NCBI GenBank assembly: GCA_947683625.1
Contig: CANTUR010000003.1
Span: 682,001-746,000 of the forward strand
DNA: 64,000 nucleotides
DNA from: Mallotus nudiflorus
Lineage: Eukaryota > Streptophyta > Magnoliopsida > Malpighiales > Euphorbiaceae
Direction: 5' to 3'
Position 1 is the stretch's first letter, and the number at the start of each line of letters is the position of its first letter. A program made the position numbers and the translations under genes. Below, piece after piece: positions 35,638 to 46,557 of this stretch. The notes under the pieces are model-generated. The model was not told the origin of the DNA. It saw only the letters and a program-made list of their open reading frames with translations, and ran no database searches.

Positions 35638-35642
35638 GAACT

Positions 35643-35999
35643 AACCATCTGGCTAATTTCCCTATCAGTGATGGAGTCTGCTGGAGATATTTGATAGGAT
35701 CATGCTTAGAAACTACATGAATCCTATGGGACTGAAAGTAATGTTATAGCTTCTTTATTGCCCAGATTACAGTTAAGCAAGTTCTTTCTACTATATTATA
35801 ATTGGCTTCATGGGATAGAAGCTTATTACTCAGATAATATACAACATGCTCAACTCTCCCTTCTCCTTTTTGAGCCAACATTGCATAAATCACATCTTTC
35901 TCTATTGCTAGGTAAAGAATTAGGGGCTTCACTGGTCTTGGCCGTTGCAAAATTGGAGGATTCATCAAATACTTCTTAATAGTTTCAAAGCCTTATTAA
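35643..35999 (-). pseudogene. RT-linked RNase H, N-terminal part
   Basis: Minus strand: PLILYLAIEKDVIYAMLAQ, then VVYYLSNKLLSHEANYN and CLTVIWAIKKL, the usual start of gypsy RNase H after RT. It runs into the solo LTR at 35642. The first catalytic Asp position reads A-I-E (LYLAIEKD), so it may be lost. A frame slip lies near 35745. Confidence 0.88.
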
Positions 36000-36900
36000 T
36001 ACTTGTCATTCCAGATGATCGATTGATTCTTCTTTAAGAGCTTGAAGATTGACTCACAAATGGTAGTCAGCTTGGCTATAAACCTAATAATGTACTGTAG
36101 CCTTCCTATAAACCCTCGAACCTCTTTCTCATTCTTCGGTATAGGATCTCTCTGATTGCTCTAACTTTGCTCAGATCCACCTTTATGCCTTTCTGACTAA
36201 CAATGTGTCCCAATAGTTTCTTAGACATCACCCTAAAAATACATTTCTTTAGATTTAGTATGAGGTTGTACTTTTCAACTCTTGCCAGGAACTTGTCTAA
36301 GGCTTCAAAATGCGCTTCTCTGATAAGAGATTTCACTATCATGTCATCTACATACTCTTCTATCTCTTTGTGGATAAGGTTATGTAATAGTGTAGTGGCC
36401 ATTCTTTAGTAATTAGTCCCTGCATTTTTCAACATGAATGACAAAACCATGTAATAATAAACACCTCACTTAGTAGTGAAAGAAGTCTTCAACTTGTCAA
36501 TCACTACCATCATGATCTAATTATATCTTAAGAATCCATCCATAAAGGAGTACATGACACTGGAAGTTGAACTATCGACTAAGGTGTTAATGTGTGGTAG
36601 AGGAAAATCATCCTTTAGATAAGCCTTGTTCAAGTCCCTATAGTCCACACACATCCTAACTTTACCATCTTTCTTGGGAACTAGTACTATGTTAGCTAGC
36701 CACTGGGTGTCATCTACCACTTCTAGGGACTTTGCTTTCAACTGTTTTTCTACTTCTTTGACTAGGAGAGCTCTTTCTGGCCTTAACTTCTCTTTTTCTG
36801 CTTTATTGATGTGATGAGAGAATACATGGGAATCCTATGTTCTACAATCTCTTTATCAATCCCAGGCATATCCTCATAGCCCTAAACAAATACTTTATCT
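36000..36900 (-). pseudogene. Tat element reverse transcriptase
   Basis: Two long fragments are visible: VLVPKKDGKVRMCVDYRDLN with FPLPHINTLVD and FMDGF (36517-36741), and EEYVDDMIVKS with LILNLKKCIF and LLGHIVSQKGI (36106-36402). The YVDD catalytic motif is intact. Between them, 36403-36516 contains stops and a shift. The thumb and connection to RNase H (36000-36105) are decayed. The upstream part near 36800-36890 retains the weakly recognisable gypsy start of RT. Confidence 0.9.
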
Positions 36901-37744
36901 TCTTTTTAGAGTTTCTTTATTTTTTCTCTCTCATCAGGAGATCAGTCACAAGCAATAAGTATATTTCTAGGGTTATCACTTGTGCCTAGATTAATGATTT
37001 AGTTTGCACTGAATTAATGTCAAACATATGCATGAAATGATCATCACACACAACATAACCATTAGGAAACACATTGCACAAGTAAGTATAATTATACTTC
37101 ATCATATTAACTTTAGAAAGAAAAATGTCATTAGTCTCAAACAAATTAGAAAAAGAAAAGTCAAGGTCACCATAGAAAATATCCATAATAGAGTCAAGGA
37201 CAAAGGCTTTGAAGTTGAATTCCTTTTCTTGGTCAGCATCGTCCTTCAGCTCCATTATAGGAATGCCCCCCTTTGATTCTGAAGTCAGTACTAGCTCTTC
37301 TACCATAGGCTCTTCAACAACAGATCCTTTGATCCTATCCATATATTCAATGAAGATTTCAAACCTAGGGACCAACTTCTTAGCAATCATCAAAGGCTAA
37401 GGATCTCTTTAGTAGGGGTAATTGGCACCTTCCTCTATAAATGTTTCCCAGAGCATCTTCTCCTTTGGCTTCGCCCTAATCTTGCTCTTCTTAGACTTGC
37501 CCTTAGCTTCTTCCTTTTCATCAGACTTATCTTCCCTTGGATATCCTACCCTGTGCTTCAAGATCAATACTTTAGGTTCAATGAATTCCAATGGGTTCTA
37601 TTGATTCTTCCTTAATCCAATCCTAAGCATGAATTGCATTCTCTTCATCATACTGACAATCTTCAAGTTTAGCTCATTTTTATAAATCATGCAGACTTCA
37701 AAACTTAAGTTGTTCAGGATCTTAGTAGGAGCTAATTTCAATGT
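36901..37744 (-). pseudogene. Tat linker between protease and RT
   Basis: Acidic and lysine-rich segments in 36986-37393 (VVEEPMVEELVLTSESKGG) and 37409-37591 (KEEAKGKSKKSK) are interrupted by stops. This variable linker separates PR from RT in Tat elements. It has no catalytic motif. Confidence 0.6.
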
Positions 37745-38170
37745 GGTAATTGCAGCTTCCATTTAAGCTGTTATAGTAACCACCCTTCCTTTATGTGGAA
37801 ATTTAATCTTTTGATGAATGGTAGATGGCACTCCTCCAAAAGGATGGAACCATGGTCTTCTTAGAAGAATAGCAAAGGTGGCTAGAATATCTATTACATA
37901 GAGGTTAACCCAAACTTCAATGGGTCTTGTCTTGACTAAAGCCCAAAAAGTTCCCTCAACTGGCCTTTTCGTATCATCAGAAGCCTTAATGACTATGTTG
38001 GAGGGCTTCAAATCAACTGCTATTAGGCCCAACTTTGGTAGGATCTTTAGAAGGCATACATTAATGGCTGACCCATTATCGACCAGAACATAACATGTTA
38101 ATTTGCCTTTCACTTCGGCCTTAATGAATAAGGCTTTGTTGTGATCCCTTCCTTCTAAAGGTAGGTCATC
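37745..38170 (-). pseudogene. Tat element aspartic protease
   Basis: The frame 37763-38113 contains VLVDNGSAINVC, where the active-site triplet is Asp-Asn-Gly rather than the usual Asp-Ser/Thr-Gly, and later LRRPWFHPFGGVPSTIHQ, the conserved region after the flap. Upstream, ALFIKAEVKGKLTCY introduces the domain. The Ser/Thr to Asn change would weaken or abolish activity. The frame itself is open for 116 residues, the best preserved segment of this pol. Confidence 0.88.
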
Positions 38171-40045
38171 ATCAGTGATAACAATTTCCCCCTAAGGGCT
38201 TTTAGTTAACGAGTCCACCATTTGCTCTGGAATGTACATCAAAGGTATCTTCTTATGATCAAGAGCCATAACTTGTTCTTCTCGATGGGCTCGGGAGTTC
38301 ATAAGTAGCTCCCAAATACTGGCAAGAGTTTTCTCGTCTCTTTTGGCCTCAATAATCTCCTAATCTTTCTTATCTTTCTCTGATCCTTCTTTTGAACCAT
38401 TTTCCTCTTTCTCTGCCTCAACATTTTTCACCTCTTCCTCTCCCTGCTTTGATTTCTTAATGGATTATGCTGCTTTCCTCTCATTATTCTTCCATAGATC
38501 AATTGCTCCTCCTTCTCCGTCATCAGAACTCCAAATATCAAGCACATTTACACGGGACTGCTATCTCAGCTTCAAGCCTTTTGGTTGTGGTTTTGGTAGT
38601 GTAGGTACGATATTAACAAAGGAATTAATGACTTGTTCCTTTGTTAGACCTGTGTTGATCATTAGGGTACGAAGATTTGGTTGTGGTACATTTTGGTAGT
38701 TGGGTAAAGGGTATTTTGGGTGTTCTATTTTTTGGTTTTTGGGTTGGTTATTTTTCTTGAATCAATCAAATCTTGAATCTTATATTTCAAGAAACTGCAT
38801 CCTTCCGTATCATGCCCAATGTTATGGTGGTACTTGTAATATAGCTTTGGGTCGACATTTGGGAGAGGTCGTTTAGGTAAGGGTTATAGAAGGTTATTCT
38901 TAATCAATTTTTCCAAAACTTTGGAGAGGGGTCTTCCCAAATTAGAAAACCTTCAGGATTGTCTGATTGTGTTGATCTGTATGTTACTACTTGGCCTAAC
39001 TCTGCTATTAGATCTAGACCCTTCTCTGTTTGCAGATCTTCCATTGAAGAACTTCTTTTCTTGCACAAGGTCTAATTCTTTATGTACTCCAAACCTATAC
39101 AACTCCTCAAAGTTTTGAATCCCTAAATCCCTTAGCTTCTTATAGAGAAGGAGTATACATCCTTCCATGGCTATTACTAGTTGATTAGATTCTGTGGGTC
39201 ATTGCTTCATCTGTGCTAATTGTTCTCTTTGCTTAATAAAATAATCGGCAAAGGATTCATTGAACTTCTACTTCACATTCTGTAAGTCTTTAAAGAAGCC
39301 TCCATTTGAATGTTGAGAGTATACTGCTTAATGAATGCAACACATAATTCCTCCCAATAAGCTTGAATATAGGATTTTAGAGCATAATACCGTATAATGG
39401 GTGCTCCTTCCAAAGATAGAGGGAACTGCTTCATAATCTACACTTTAGTCAGTTTAGTTATCTTCATATGAGTCACACACTTCTTTAAATGGAGGTAAGG
39501 GTCCTCTATACAATGAACTTCTTTATGTCAGGGAATTTGAACTTTTATAGTAGGGGATCATCATCCTGATCCAGGCTCAACACATAATAGCTTATTGGGG
39601 CATCGATCCCTTTTTCCTTCATCATCAACTGCATTTGAGTCATAGATTTGATAAGGTCTTTAGCCCAGTCTGGCTTCTCTACATTTCTTGGGGCATCCTC
39701 TTTTCAACGAAAAATAGGTTATGCTAATATTGTCTACTGATCATCCTCTACCTATTTCTTTTCAGGATCCTTGGCATCTAAATCAAATGGTTAAGGTTAA
39801 GGTGTCAGTGGTTCGGGCACTAGCGGTTGAGGTGCTAGTGGTTCCCTTCTAGCTATACCCATAATTTCCCCCATAATTTCTCTTATAATTGTCCTAGTTT
39901 ATTTTGCCTTTTTAGCTTTCAATTGTTCTTTTAAGGCTTCAACATCAAATTCTACCATCTTGGTCTCTCTAAGGATTCTAACCAGGCGATCGGTGTCAAA
40001 TTGCTTCCAATCGGCAGATTATTTCCGATCTATATCTGCAACCAT
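38171..40045 (-). pseudogene. Tat element gag
   Basis: From a possible ATG at 40043-40045 the minus strand shows a Lys/Glu-rich start (VEFDVEALKEQLKAKKAK), a Pro-rich linker, a capsid-like region (DWAKDLIKSMTQMQLMMKEK and FKFPDIKKF), then 38953-39168 (FEELYRFGVHKELDLVQEKK), a decayed zinc-knuckle-like block ending FLEI.DSRFD near 38790, and a charged C-terminal part (KKSKQGEEEVKNVEAEKEEN). Stops and shifts are frequent. The start is uncertain. Confidence 0.75.
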
Positions 40046-40802
40046 TGAGGTTCAGAAACATGTATGACATCTATGCATGAAATGCAAGCCTACTGGTAAA
40101 AGGAAAAAACATATATGCACATATCAATGGATAAAAAAGGCTCTCTAACGGTATCTCCACCTTTATTTCTCCTACACACGTGTTTGATAGTGAGTTTCTT
40201 GTCTTAGGATTTTTTTTTTTGGGTTTTGATTATCAATGAGAGATAATAAAACTGATGGATGCAAGACAACTCTCAAGATAATACAAACAAGTGGTAATTT
40301 CTCTAAATAATTCCAAAGTCCATTTTAACAAGCAAAGAATGATATCAAAGGCCCACCTTGTCAAGATCCTTTTGAAAAGTGTTAACAATAGGCATGAGAG
40401 GCCCATCTTGTCAAGGTTTATTTATAATAGACTTGGGCCTTATTTAAAGGATTACCATATGGCATAAAACACATGTAATTGGAAAAAATTCTAGTGGAAA
40501 TTGCTAGGTCATTACATGAGTTGAGTCCTGGGCTTTGGCTCCCACAGCTATATACATCCATTACGTCTCCCCACTCAAAGGTCCATATGATGCGGATAGG
40601 TATGTGCTATGAGTGATAATAATCAAATACTTCACCACCAGCTTTGAGTAAACATAGGCAGCAAAGCAAAGATTATTGTCCATTTATTTAGGACTTGGAG
40701 TGAATTGTGTGGAAATGTGTAGTGAATGAAAAATTTATGAAGGAAATAAAGAAATAATCAAAGATGATAAAATACAAAACACTTAGAATTAGTTTCTCTA
40801 TT
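40046..40802 (-). other. Tat element 5' untranslated leader
   Basis: Between PBS and gag. No open frame with recognisable content. It should contain dimerisation and packaging signals, which I cannot identify. Confidence 0.6.
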
Positions 40803-40820
40803 CCCTAATGGAGTCACCAT
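40803..40820 (-). promoter_or_regulatory. Primer-binding site of the Tat element
   Basis: The minus strand reads TGGTGACTCCATTAGGG directly after the 5' LTR end at 40821. A TGG-GACTCC PBS is characteristic of this lineage. Confidence 0.9.
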
Positions 40821-42755
40821 TGTAGGTGGCAGGGTTAATCGCACTCCTAAGTGTTGGTAACCATGGCACTGTGTGAGCTCAGGGCTCACTAGGAAATACA
40901 TAATGGTTGGGGGCCCAAAATGAAGATGGAGTTGCCACCCAAATAAAAGCTGGGACACACTATATAACAACTGGATTCCAAGGAGGTTCCCAGAAGCTGT
41001 CATTAGAGATCGGGTTTGAAAACTGGGTATGGGCTTTTGGAATGCCCACCTAACCTTGCAGTTGGTCTCCACGTGTGTTTTGTATTTTATTACCTTTGAT
41101 TATTAAATTATCTCCTTATTAACATGCTAATTGCGATTGGTTTCTAATTTTAGATTTTATTCTGAGTTTGCACATTAGTCTCATTTCACTCTTATGTCCT
41201 GACATTCAATCAGAAATAAAATAAATAATCATAATTTACAACCATTCATTCCAAATAAAAAGGGAGAGGGATTAAGGATTACAAATTTTGGTGTAAATAA
41301 ACATAAAATATACTAAAAATAAACCATACATAAATAAAAAATAAACTAATTAATTATACAAATAAAAACTCTCAAGGACTGATTAATAAAGTAATCATCT
41401 AGCGATTAAAAATCATTAAATAATTTCTACAATAAATACAAGTTAGTTCTATTTCACAAACAACAATAATATCTACAAATCATTAACACATAATATACAC
41501 AAATAAAAAGGAATAAATTCACAAAATAGTCCACCAACATAACACAATAATATTGCATGGAAACAATAATGATCAGCATCGTAATCATGCATAAAATCAA
41601 GAAATATAAAAAATTAAACAAGGAAATCATACCAAATATACAAGATAGGAATTGAAAATTGAGGTAGAAATATGCAGAATTCTGGTCAAGGGGTGACACC
41701 TCTTCAAAGAGGCATTGTCTTCTGATCAAGAGGCGACATCTCATCTCCTCATCACGAAGAGGTGACACCTCAATGAAGAGATGTCACCTCCTCAATAGAG
41801 GTAGTAACAATGTACATTTCTTAAATCCTAATAAACTTAATGATCATGTAAATAAATAAGAAACAGACACAAATATACAAATATCAACAATCAATATTTA
41901 GTATCTTATGCAATCATGCTTCTCTATGACCTTAAATAAGTAATATAGCCCAAGAAAACACACAAAATAGTAACAAATCACAAATTTTAATGAAGATAAA
42001 GAACTTAAAGCTTAAAAATAGGGAGATTCAATGACTTGGATGAGCTGATGCTCCTAACTAAGACCTTAAAGCTTGGTTGATGGGTTAGTGGCTTTGAATG
42101 TGAGAAGATTCCTTCCTCTTCTCAAGGGAGTCAAGTCTTCTAAGTTTCCAATCTCTTCCTTCTTCATCTTCTTCCTTTCTTCTTTCATTTTTTTCTTCTC
42201 TGTCTTTTTTTCTTTTTTTCATGTTGCCAACCTCCCTCTCTCATGCCCCAACATCCTTTTTTAAAGCCTCTCACCCTCTCCTCTTTTTCAATTTCCCAAA
42301 AACTCATTCTTGCCCTCTCCCCTTGCTTTTTTCATTTCATAGGATCTTTCCCCTACTTTTTCCTTTCTTTTTACATTAAAAAATGACAAAATCTTTAGTA
42401 GGTGAGCCTCTAACCATTGCCATTAATGGCTTTTAATGTTGTTGAAGGTGGGTGTGAAGAGGCGACACCTCTTTAATGAGGCATCGCCTCACTTATGTAT
42501 GGGATGAAGAGGTGATGCCTCTTCATTAAAGCGATCACCTATTCAACAGGGCTTAGTCAGGGCCTTTGGGCCATGAGGCGATGGGCTTGGGCTCTAGCTT
42601 GATTTTGGCCTTGGATATGGTATATTTGGGCTTGGCTTAGTGTTTTGGACTTTTTAATTAAATTTTAGAGAAGTCTCAGGCTCCTTTTGCATTAAAAACT
42701 TAAACTTTCTTATTATCGAGTTTTTGTTATGGGCCAATCAAACTAACGATGTCCA
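40821..42755 (-). repeat. Tat element 5' LTR
   Basis: 1935 bp, TGTAGGTGGCAGG at the left and GATGTCCA at the right on the plus strand. Collinear with 24201-26298. GAGGCGA/TCGCCTC word clusters at about 41696-41805 and 42458-42590. Confidence 0.92.
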
Positions 42756-42815
42756 AAAAAAAAATAATAATAATAAGTTTAATGGTTTATTAGGAAAAGT
42801 ACAAATAAATATCTT
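42756..42815 (-). repeat. Inverted-repeat element, right arm (part 2)
   Basis: After the Tat element the sequence AATAATAATAAGTTTAATGG then GGTTTATTAGG, read in reverse, matches the outer end of the left arm. This shows that the Tat element split the arm. The outer terminus of the arm is not clear; it ends between 42790 and about 42820. Confidence 0.6.
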
Positions 42816-44394
42816 ATGGTTTGACCCATTTTCAGATAGCGGGCTATAATTTATTTTCGTAACAAAGTGGTACCTTTAATATATGCTGTTAGCATATAAC
42901 AGTATTTCTCAGCAACTCCACTAAGTTTGCTGATGTGGCAGGGGTAAAATTGAACTTTCACTTTTAATACTAAAAATTTCTCTCTTTCCAAATACCCTCT
43001 CAATTTACATTACAAAATAAAAAAATCCAACCCCTATCAGATACAAAAAAAACTTTGCACATCTCTTCACCAACCAAAATCCTTTTTACTCTTCAATTTT
43101 CAGTCCTATGCCATTTTCCTCATCAGTTCCTCTTTGCTTGCCACCTACCATGCAATCCACCATCATTTCTCCATGCACCACCCCTTACAGGCTCACCACA
43201 ACTACCTAATTTCATTGCCCACTCATTTAAGCAACTCACCCTTCTTCCTCCTCCTCCCTTTGTGTTCTCACAGGCTATTGTAACTATAAACCCATCATTA
43301 TCAAATACCACTATAGCATCTTAAAAGCTGTTAAACAAGGTGCACAAGAAGTATGTATGATTAAACATGAAGGCTCAAATGAATCCCTTAGTCATAGTCA
43401 GTATGACCAAACACTGCTCCATTCCCATATTTGAGTTAAATCTTATGGGTTTTTAGGTGATCACCGCTTAAAGAGTTCCTCCTCCTTACTCTTCTTCTTT
43501 GAGATTGTTATTGTCTCTTTTTGGCGGTGTTAGATCGAATGCGAAGCCAGGTGCTGCTCTTGTGTCTATTGTTGTGGCATTTAGTCACTGATGTTGATAA
43601 GAATTTATTAACTTCTAAAAAAATATATTGTGACATGGTTACTTAGGCATTCTTTTGGAGGGTGCATTGTAGCTAAATATGCCCTTAAGGTAAAAATTAC
43701 AAGGGATAACTAATACTTAAAAGAGTAGTAAAAATTTTAGAGAACTTCAAACAAAGCATTTGAAGAGAGAGAGAGAGAGAGAGAGAGAGCAGCCTGCATA
43801 AACAAATTACTATAAGAAGATAGGAATAATCAAAAGATCACCTAATAGAACCAAGGATTATATTTACCACTTCAACATCTTTGTCAAAATACTAACACCC
43901 ATAGACATCATTGTAGTAGCCATAGAACTAGGAAATGATTTTTTTATCACTGCACAAATAACCTCAACCACCCTACAACAAATAAAACAATAGAAGTGTA
44001 ATGGAAAAAGGAGGAAAAGAAAGAGCCAATCAGAGATAAAGTCAATGAAGTTTCAAACATAAAAAAAAAGGCTAGGAAAGAAGAAACAAAAAAACTAGTG
44101 GCAAGGCAAAAGTAATGGCATTAGTTAACCACCACAAATTCCTTTCCACCTATCCATTCATTCCAATCATTATAAATTTATTAGCATGTAATTTATGTAA
44201 ATAGCTAATCATTAAAGGAAAGTTAGCTACCTTTAATAAGCCAACTTGATACTTAATTCTTTTACCACTTGATTCTTATACCGCTTGATTCTTATTCCCC
44301 TTTCTTGAGCTTCCTTTTATTCTATTTTCCTAAAAATTGATTAAACATATTTTTCTTTATGTTTTGTATTTATTAATCATACTTTTTCCTAAAA
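42816..44394. other. Unassigned region with GA microsatellite
   Basis: 42816-43000 (GGTTTGACCC, CTATAATTTATTTTCGTAACAAAGTGGTACC-type string) resembles a repeated plant sequence I associate with ends of DNA transposons, but no partner copy is in the window. 43055-43330 is C/T-rich with short frames on both strands, none recognised. A short frame at about 43490-43590 reads LLSLFGGVRSNAKPGAALVS, unidentified. A (GA)n run of about 25 bases lies at 43764-43789. Confidence 0.5.
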
Positions 44395-44616
44395 ATGGAC
44401 TGTTGTATTTGCAGTTCAATGCCCACTATTCTTAGGCCACCAAGAAACACCATTTGTGGAGTATGCTATAAAGAAGTTAAAATTATAATCACATTGATGA
44501 ACAACTTTAACAATGATAAAGGAAGCAACAAACCTAATTCCTTTTATTTTTTTCTCTTTCCATGTTCATTTTTTGAAATTTTAAGTGAAGCTTCTACTTC
44601 TATTCCATGTTCATAA
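44395..44616 (+). pseudogene. First-exon fragment of a BTB/POZ-domain protein gene
   Basis: The 73-codon frame begins MDCCICSSMPTILRPPRNTI and continues CGVCYKEVKIIITLMNN. As I remember, the MDC-IC--MP-ILRPPRNTICG-CYEGA motif opens a group of plant BTB/POZ proteins (Arabidopsis At3g56230 and At1g01640 type), Cul3-ubiquitin-ligase adaptor candidates. Agreement covers about 45 residues; after NDKGSNKPNS the similarity ends and the frame runs out at 44616. Neither the BTB fold nor later exons are seen nearby. It looks like a gene relic or a fragment captured by a transposon. The start Met fits the family start. Confidence 0.68.
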
Positions 44617-45012
44617 AAAACAATGTCTGTTCTACTATCCAAATTTCTATAACTTGTTAAAACTTTAAGGCTCTTTGTAGTGGACTAAATATCATAACTC
44701 CTTGCTAATTTATCATCTAACCATGTTCTCTTAGTAGATGAATTCAAAATAGCATCATGATTATAGCTAACAACCATACTAAATTCAACATTATTGTTAA
44801 CTTTCTAGAGAGTAAATGTTTTCCTCAATTTAATAGCATGCATCAGTGTGAAGTGTGGGAATCAATTTGGATGCCATTGCAGTAGCTACAAGAGTAGGTG
44901 ATGGGGAGATAGTGGTTATCTAATGATGATGGAGAGGAAGGAAGAGACAGTGATGAGGAATGATAAGAGGAGTCATTGAGAATTTTATGGAGCATATAGT
45001 GAGGGACTGTAG
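44617..45012. other. Unassigned spacer next to family-E element
   Basis: A minus-strand stretch at about 44625-44820 reads VEFSMVVSYNHDAILNSST and TWLDDKLARSYDI, which looks like protein-coding remains, but I do not recognise it. The last five bases, TGTAG (45008-45012), would be the target duplication of the Copia element; the partner is not in the window. Confidence 0.45.
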
Positions 45013-46545
45013 TGTTAGGTTATGCGATTCAAAACACACAAAAAATCTAAAAATTAATCACAAAACCTAAACTAAAATCTATGTAATTCGATTAACCGAT
45101 TAATTTAGGGTTTATAAAAACCTTACCATAAATGCAAAGAACAAATAAGAATGATGGAAGGGTGAGAGGAGGTTCACTCTAATGACACTCTATCTTGAAC
45201 TTTTAGTTTTCTAGCCCAGATTAAGATGTCTCCAAATGAATATGTCCTCTATAAGTATCCATACAAATAGCCTTGAATCAAAATGAATGTGTGTGTGCTA
45301 TGGCCTTTTTCTTGATTATCTTATAACTCAATAACTCTATGTTTTGTTTTCTAAAAGGAGAGAAAATGAATTTTGGTGGCATAATCATAAATATGTGAAA
45401 CCCTAAAGAATATATTATATTTATAGACCACTCAATTAGAGTTTCATTTACCAAAATGAATTTTGGTAATTTCTCACTTACCAAAACATTTTTGGTATAT
45501 TCCAGTTATTCCAATTCTGATTTTATTCAAATACCAAATCAGAAATAGTTTCCTATTTATTTAAGATAACCATTACCTTAAGTAACTAAATAAATAAATA
45601 AATATATACATATATATATATTTATTTCCACTGAGCTTTTATTGGGCTTGGTAAACTGATATTCATTTTAAGCTTGTTCTAAGTGTGTAACCTTGTAGGT
45701 TCACATGACATTAGCAGTGGGCTTGAAATAGTGGCCTTTTACAAGACATTATGATTACCAAAGTCATATGAAGGTCGATAATCTGACATAACCTAATTTG
45801 CAGTGAGTATTATAGTCCTTTTATCACATGATTTCTTGATTGAATATAAGGCATAGTTTCTATCATCCTTATACAATTCAATTATATTACTTCTTGATTC
45901 CAAGTAGACTGAAAATAATAACTCTTTATCAATTCCCTTTAGCAAGGCCATTCATTTTCCTCAGTCTATCTTATTAAGGGGCTTATAGGTATCTTATTCA
46001 GATTAAATGAGGGATAAATTCCTTCTCAATCACTCACATTCCTCATATAATTCATTTTATATCCAAGAAAAATCTATTTTATCATTTGGTTAAAGATAAT
46101 GTTAGATTATGTCAAAATACAAAATAGTTATATAGAAATCCATGGTAATTTCAAGGTCAGATGACTAAATCAATATTACTGTAATGAGAATTACTTATGA
46201 CAATTATTTATGTAGTATTCTCATGATGGGTCAATCTAGTACATCATTTCTTAAATCAATACCTATGAGTTGACTTAATATCTCATATTCATGATTAGTA
46301 AAACATAATTATCACTCAATACCATACTAGCCTTCATACATTATAATGACTAGGAATAATTTGAATAGAACTCATATTTAATCTAAGGGTTTTATTATCA
46401 AGTCCCATACTTAATGACCTTAGGAAAAATTAACCATTTAAGTAATTATCATAATATAAAATGATAATGAAAATGCCTCTTTATTCATTAAATGATAAAG
46501 TTAAAACATGGTCATACATGATTTATATAGTGCATATCACTAACA
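45013..46545 (-). repeat. Family-E Copia 3' LTR
   Basis: 1533 bp. In element orientation it starts TGTTAGTGATATGCAC at 46545 and ends CCTAACA at 45013. Collinear with the solo LTR 34118-35637. It is preceded by a PPT-like AAGTGGAAGAT. Confidence 0.9.
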
Positions 46546-46557
46546 ATCTTCCACTTG
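46546..46557 (-). promoter_or_regulatory. Polypurine tract of the family-E Copia
   Basis: Minus strand CAAGTGGAAGAT directly before the 3' LTR. A GTGGGAGAT-like PPT is common in Copia. Confidence 0.88.

Larger units (their letters stand above)
24201..42755 (-). mobile_element. Ty3/gypsy Tat-lineage (Retand/Ogre-like) retrotransposon with antisense genes
   Basis: An 18.5-kb element read on the minus strand. 5' LTR 40821-42755, PBS beside it, gag, PR, RT-RNaseH, a second (archaeal-type position) RNase H, IN, then two plus-strand gene-like units, tandem repeats, PPT and 3' LTR 24201-26298. The double RNase H, the TGGTGACTCC PBS, the AGGGGGCAAAC PPT and the 3'-UTR tandem repeats all point to the Tat lineage. 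A 1520-bp solo LTR lies inside. All frames are broken. It sits in the AT-rich right arm of the inverted-repeat element; the flanks are (AAT)n runs so a target duplication cannot be resolved. Confidence 0.92.

Noticed and set aside
24196..42760. Target-site duplication AATAA around the Tat element
   Set aside because: Both flanks are (AAT)n or A-runs, so a match is not informative; right flank begins AAAAA.
42816..43000. End of a Mutator-like element
   Set aside because: The sequence looks familiar as a repeated plant sequence, but no inverted partner or target duplication is visible here.
43764..43789. (GA)n as a GAGA-type regulatory element
   Set aside because: No adjacent gene; simple microsatellite is sufficient.
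44625..44820. Second half of the BTB gene on the minus strand
   Set aside because: Reads protein-like (TWLDDKLARSYDI) but has no resemblance to BTB and is on the wrong strand.
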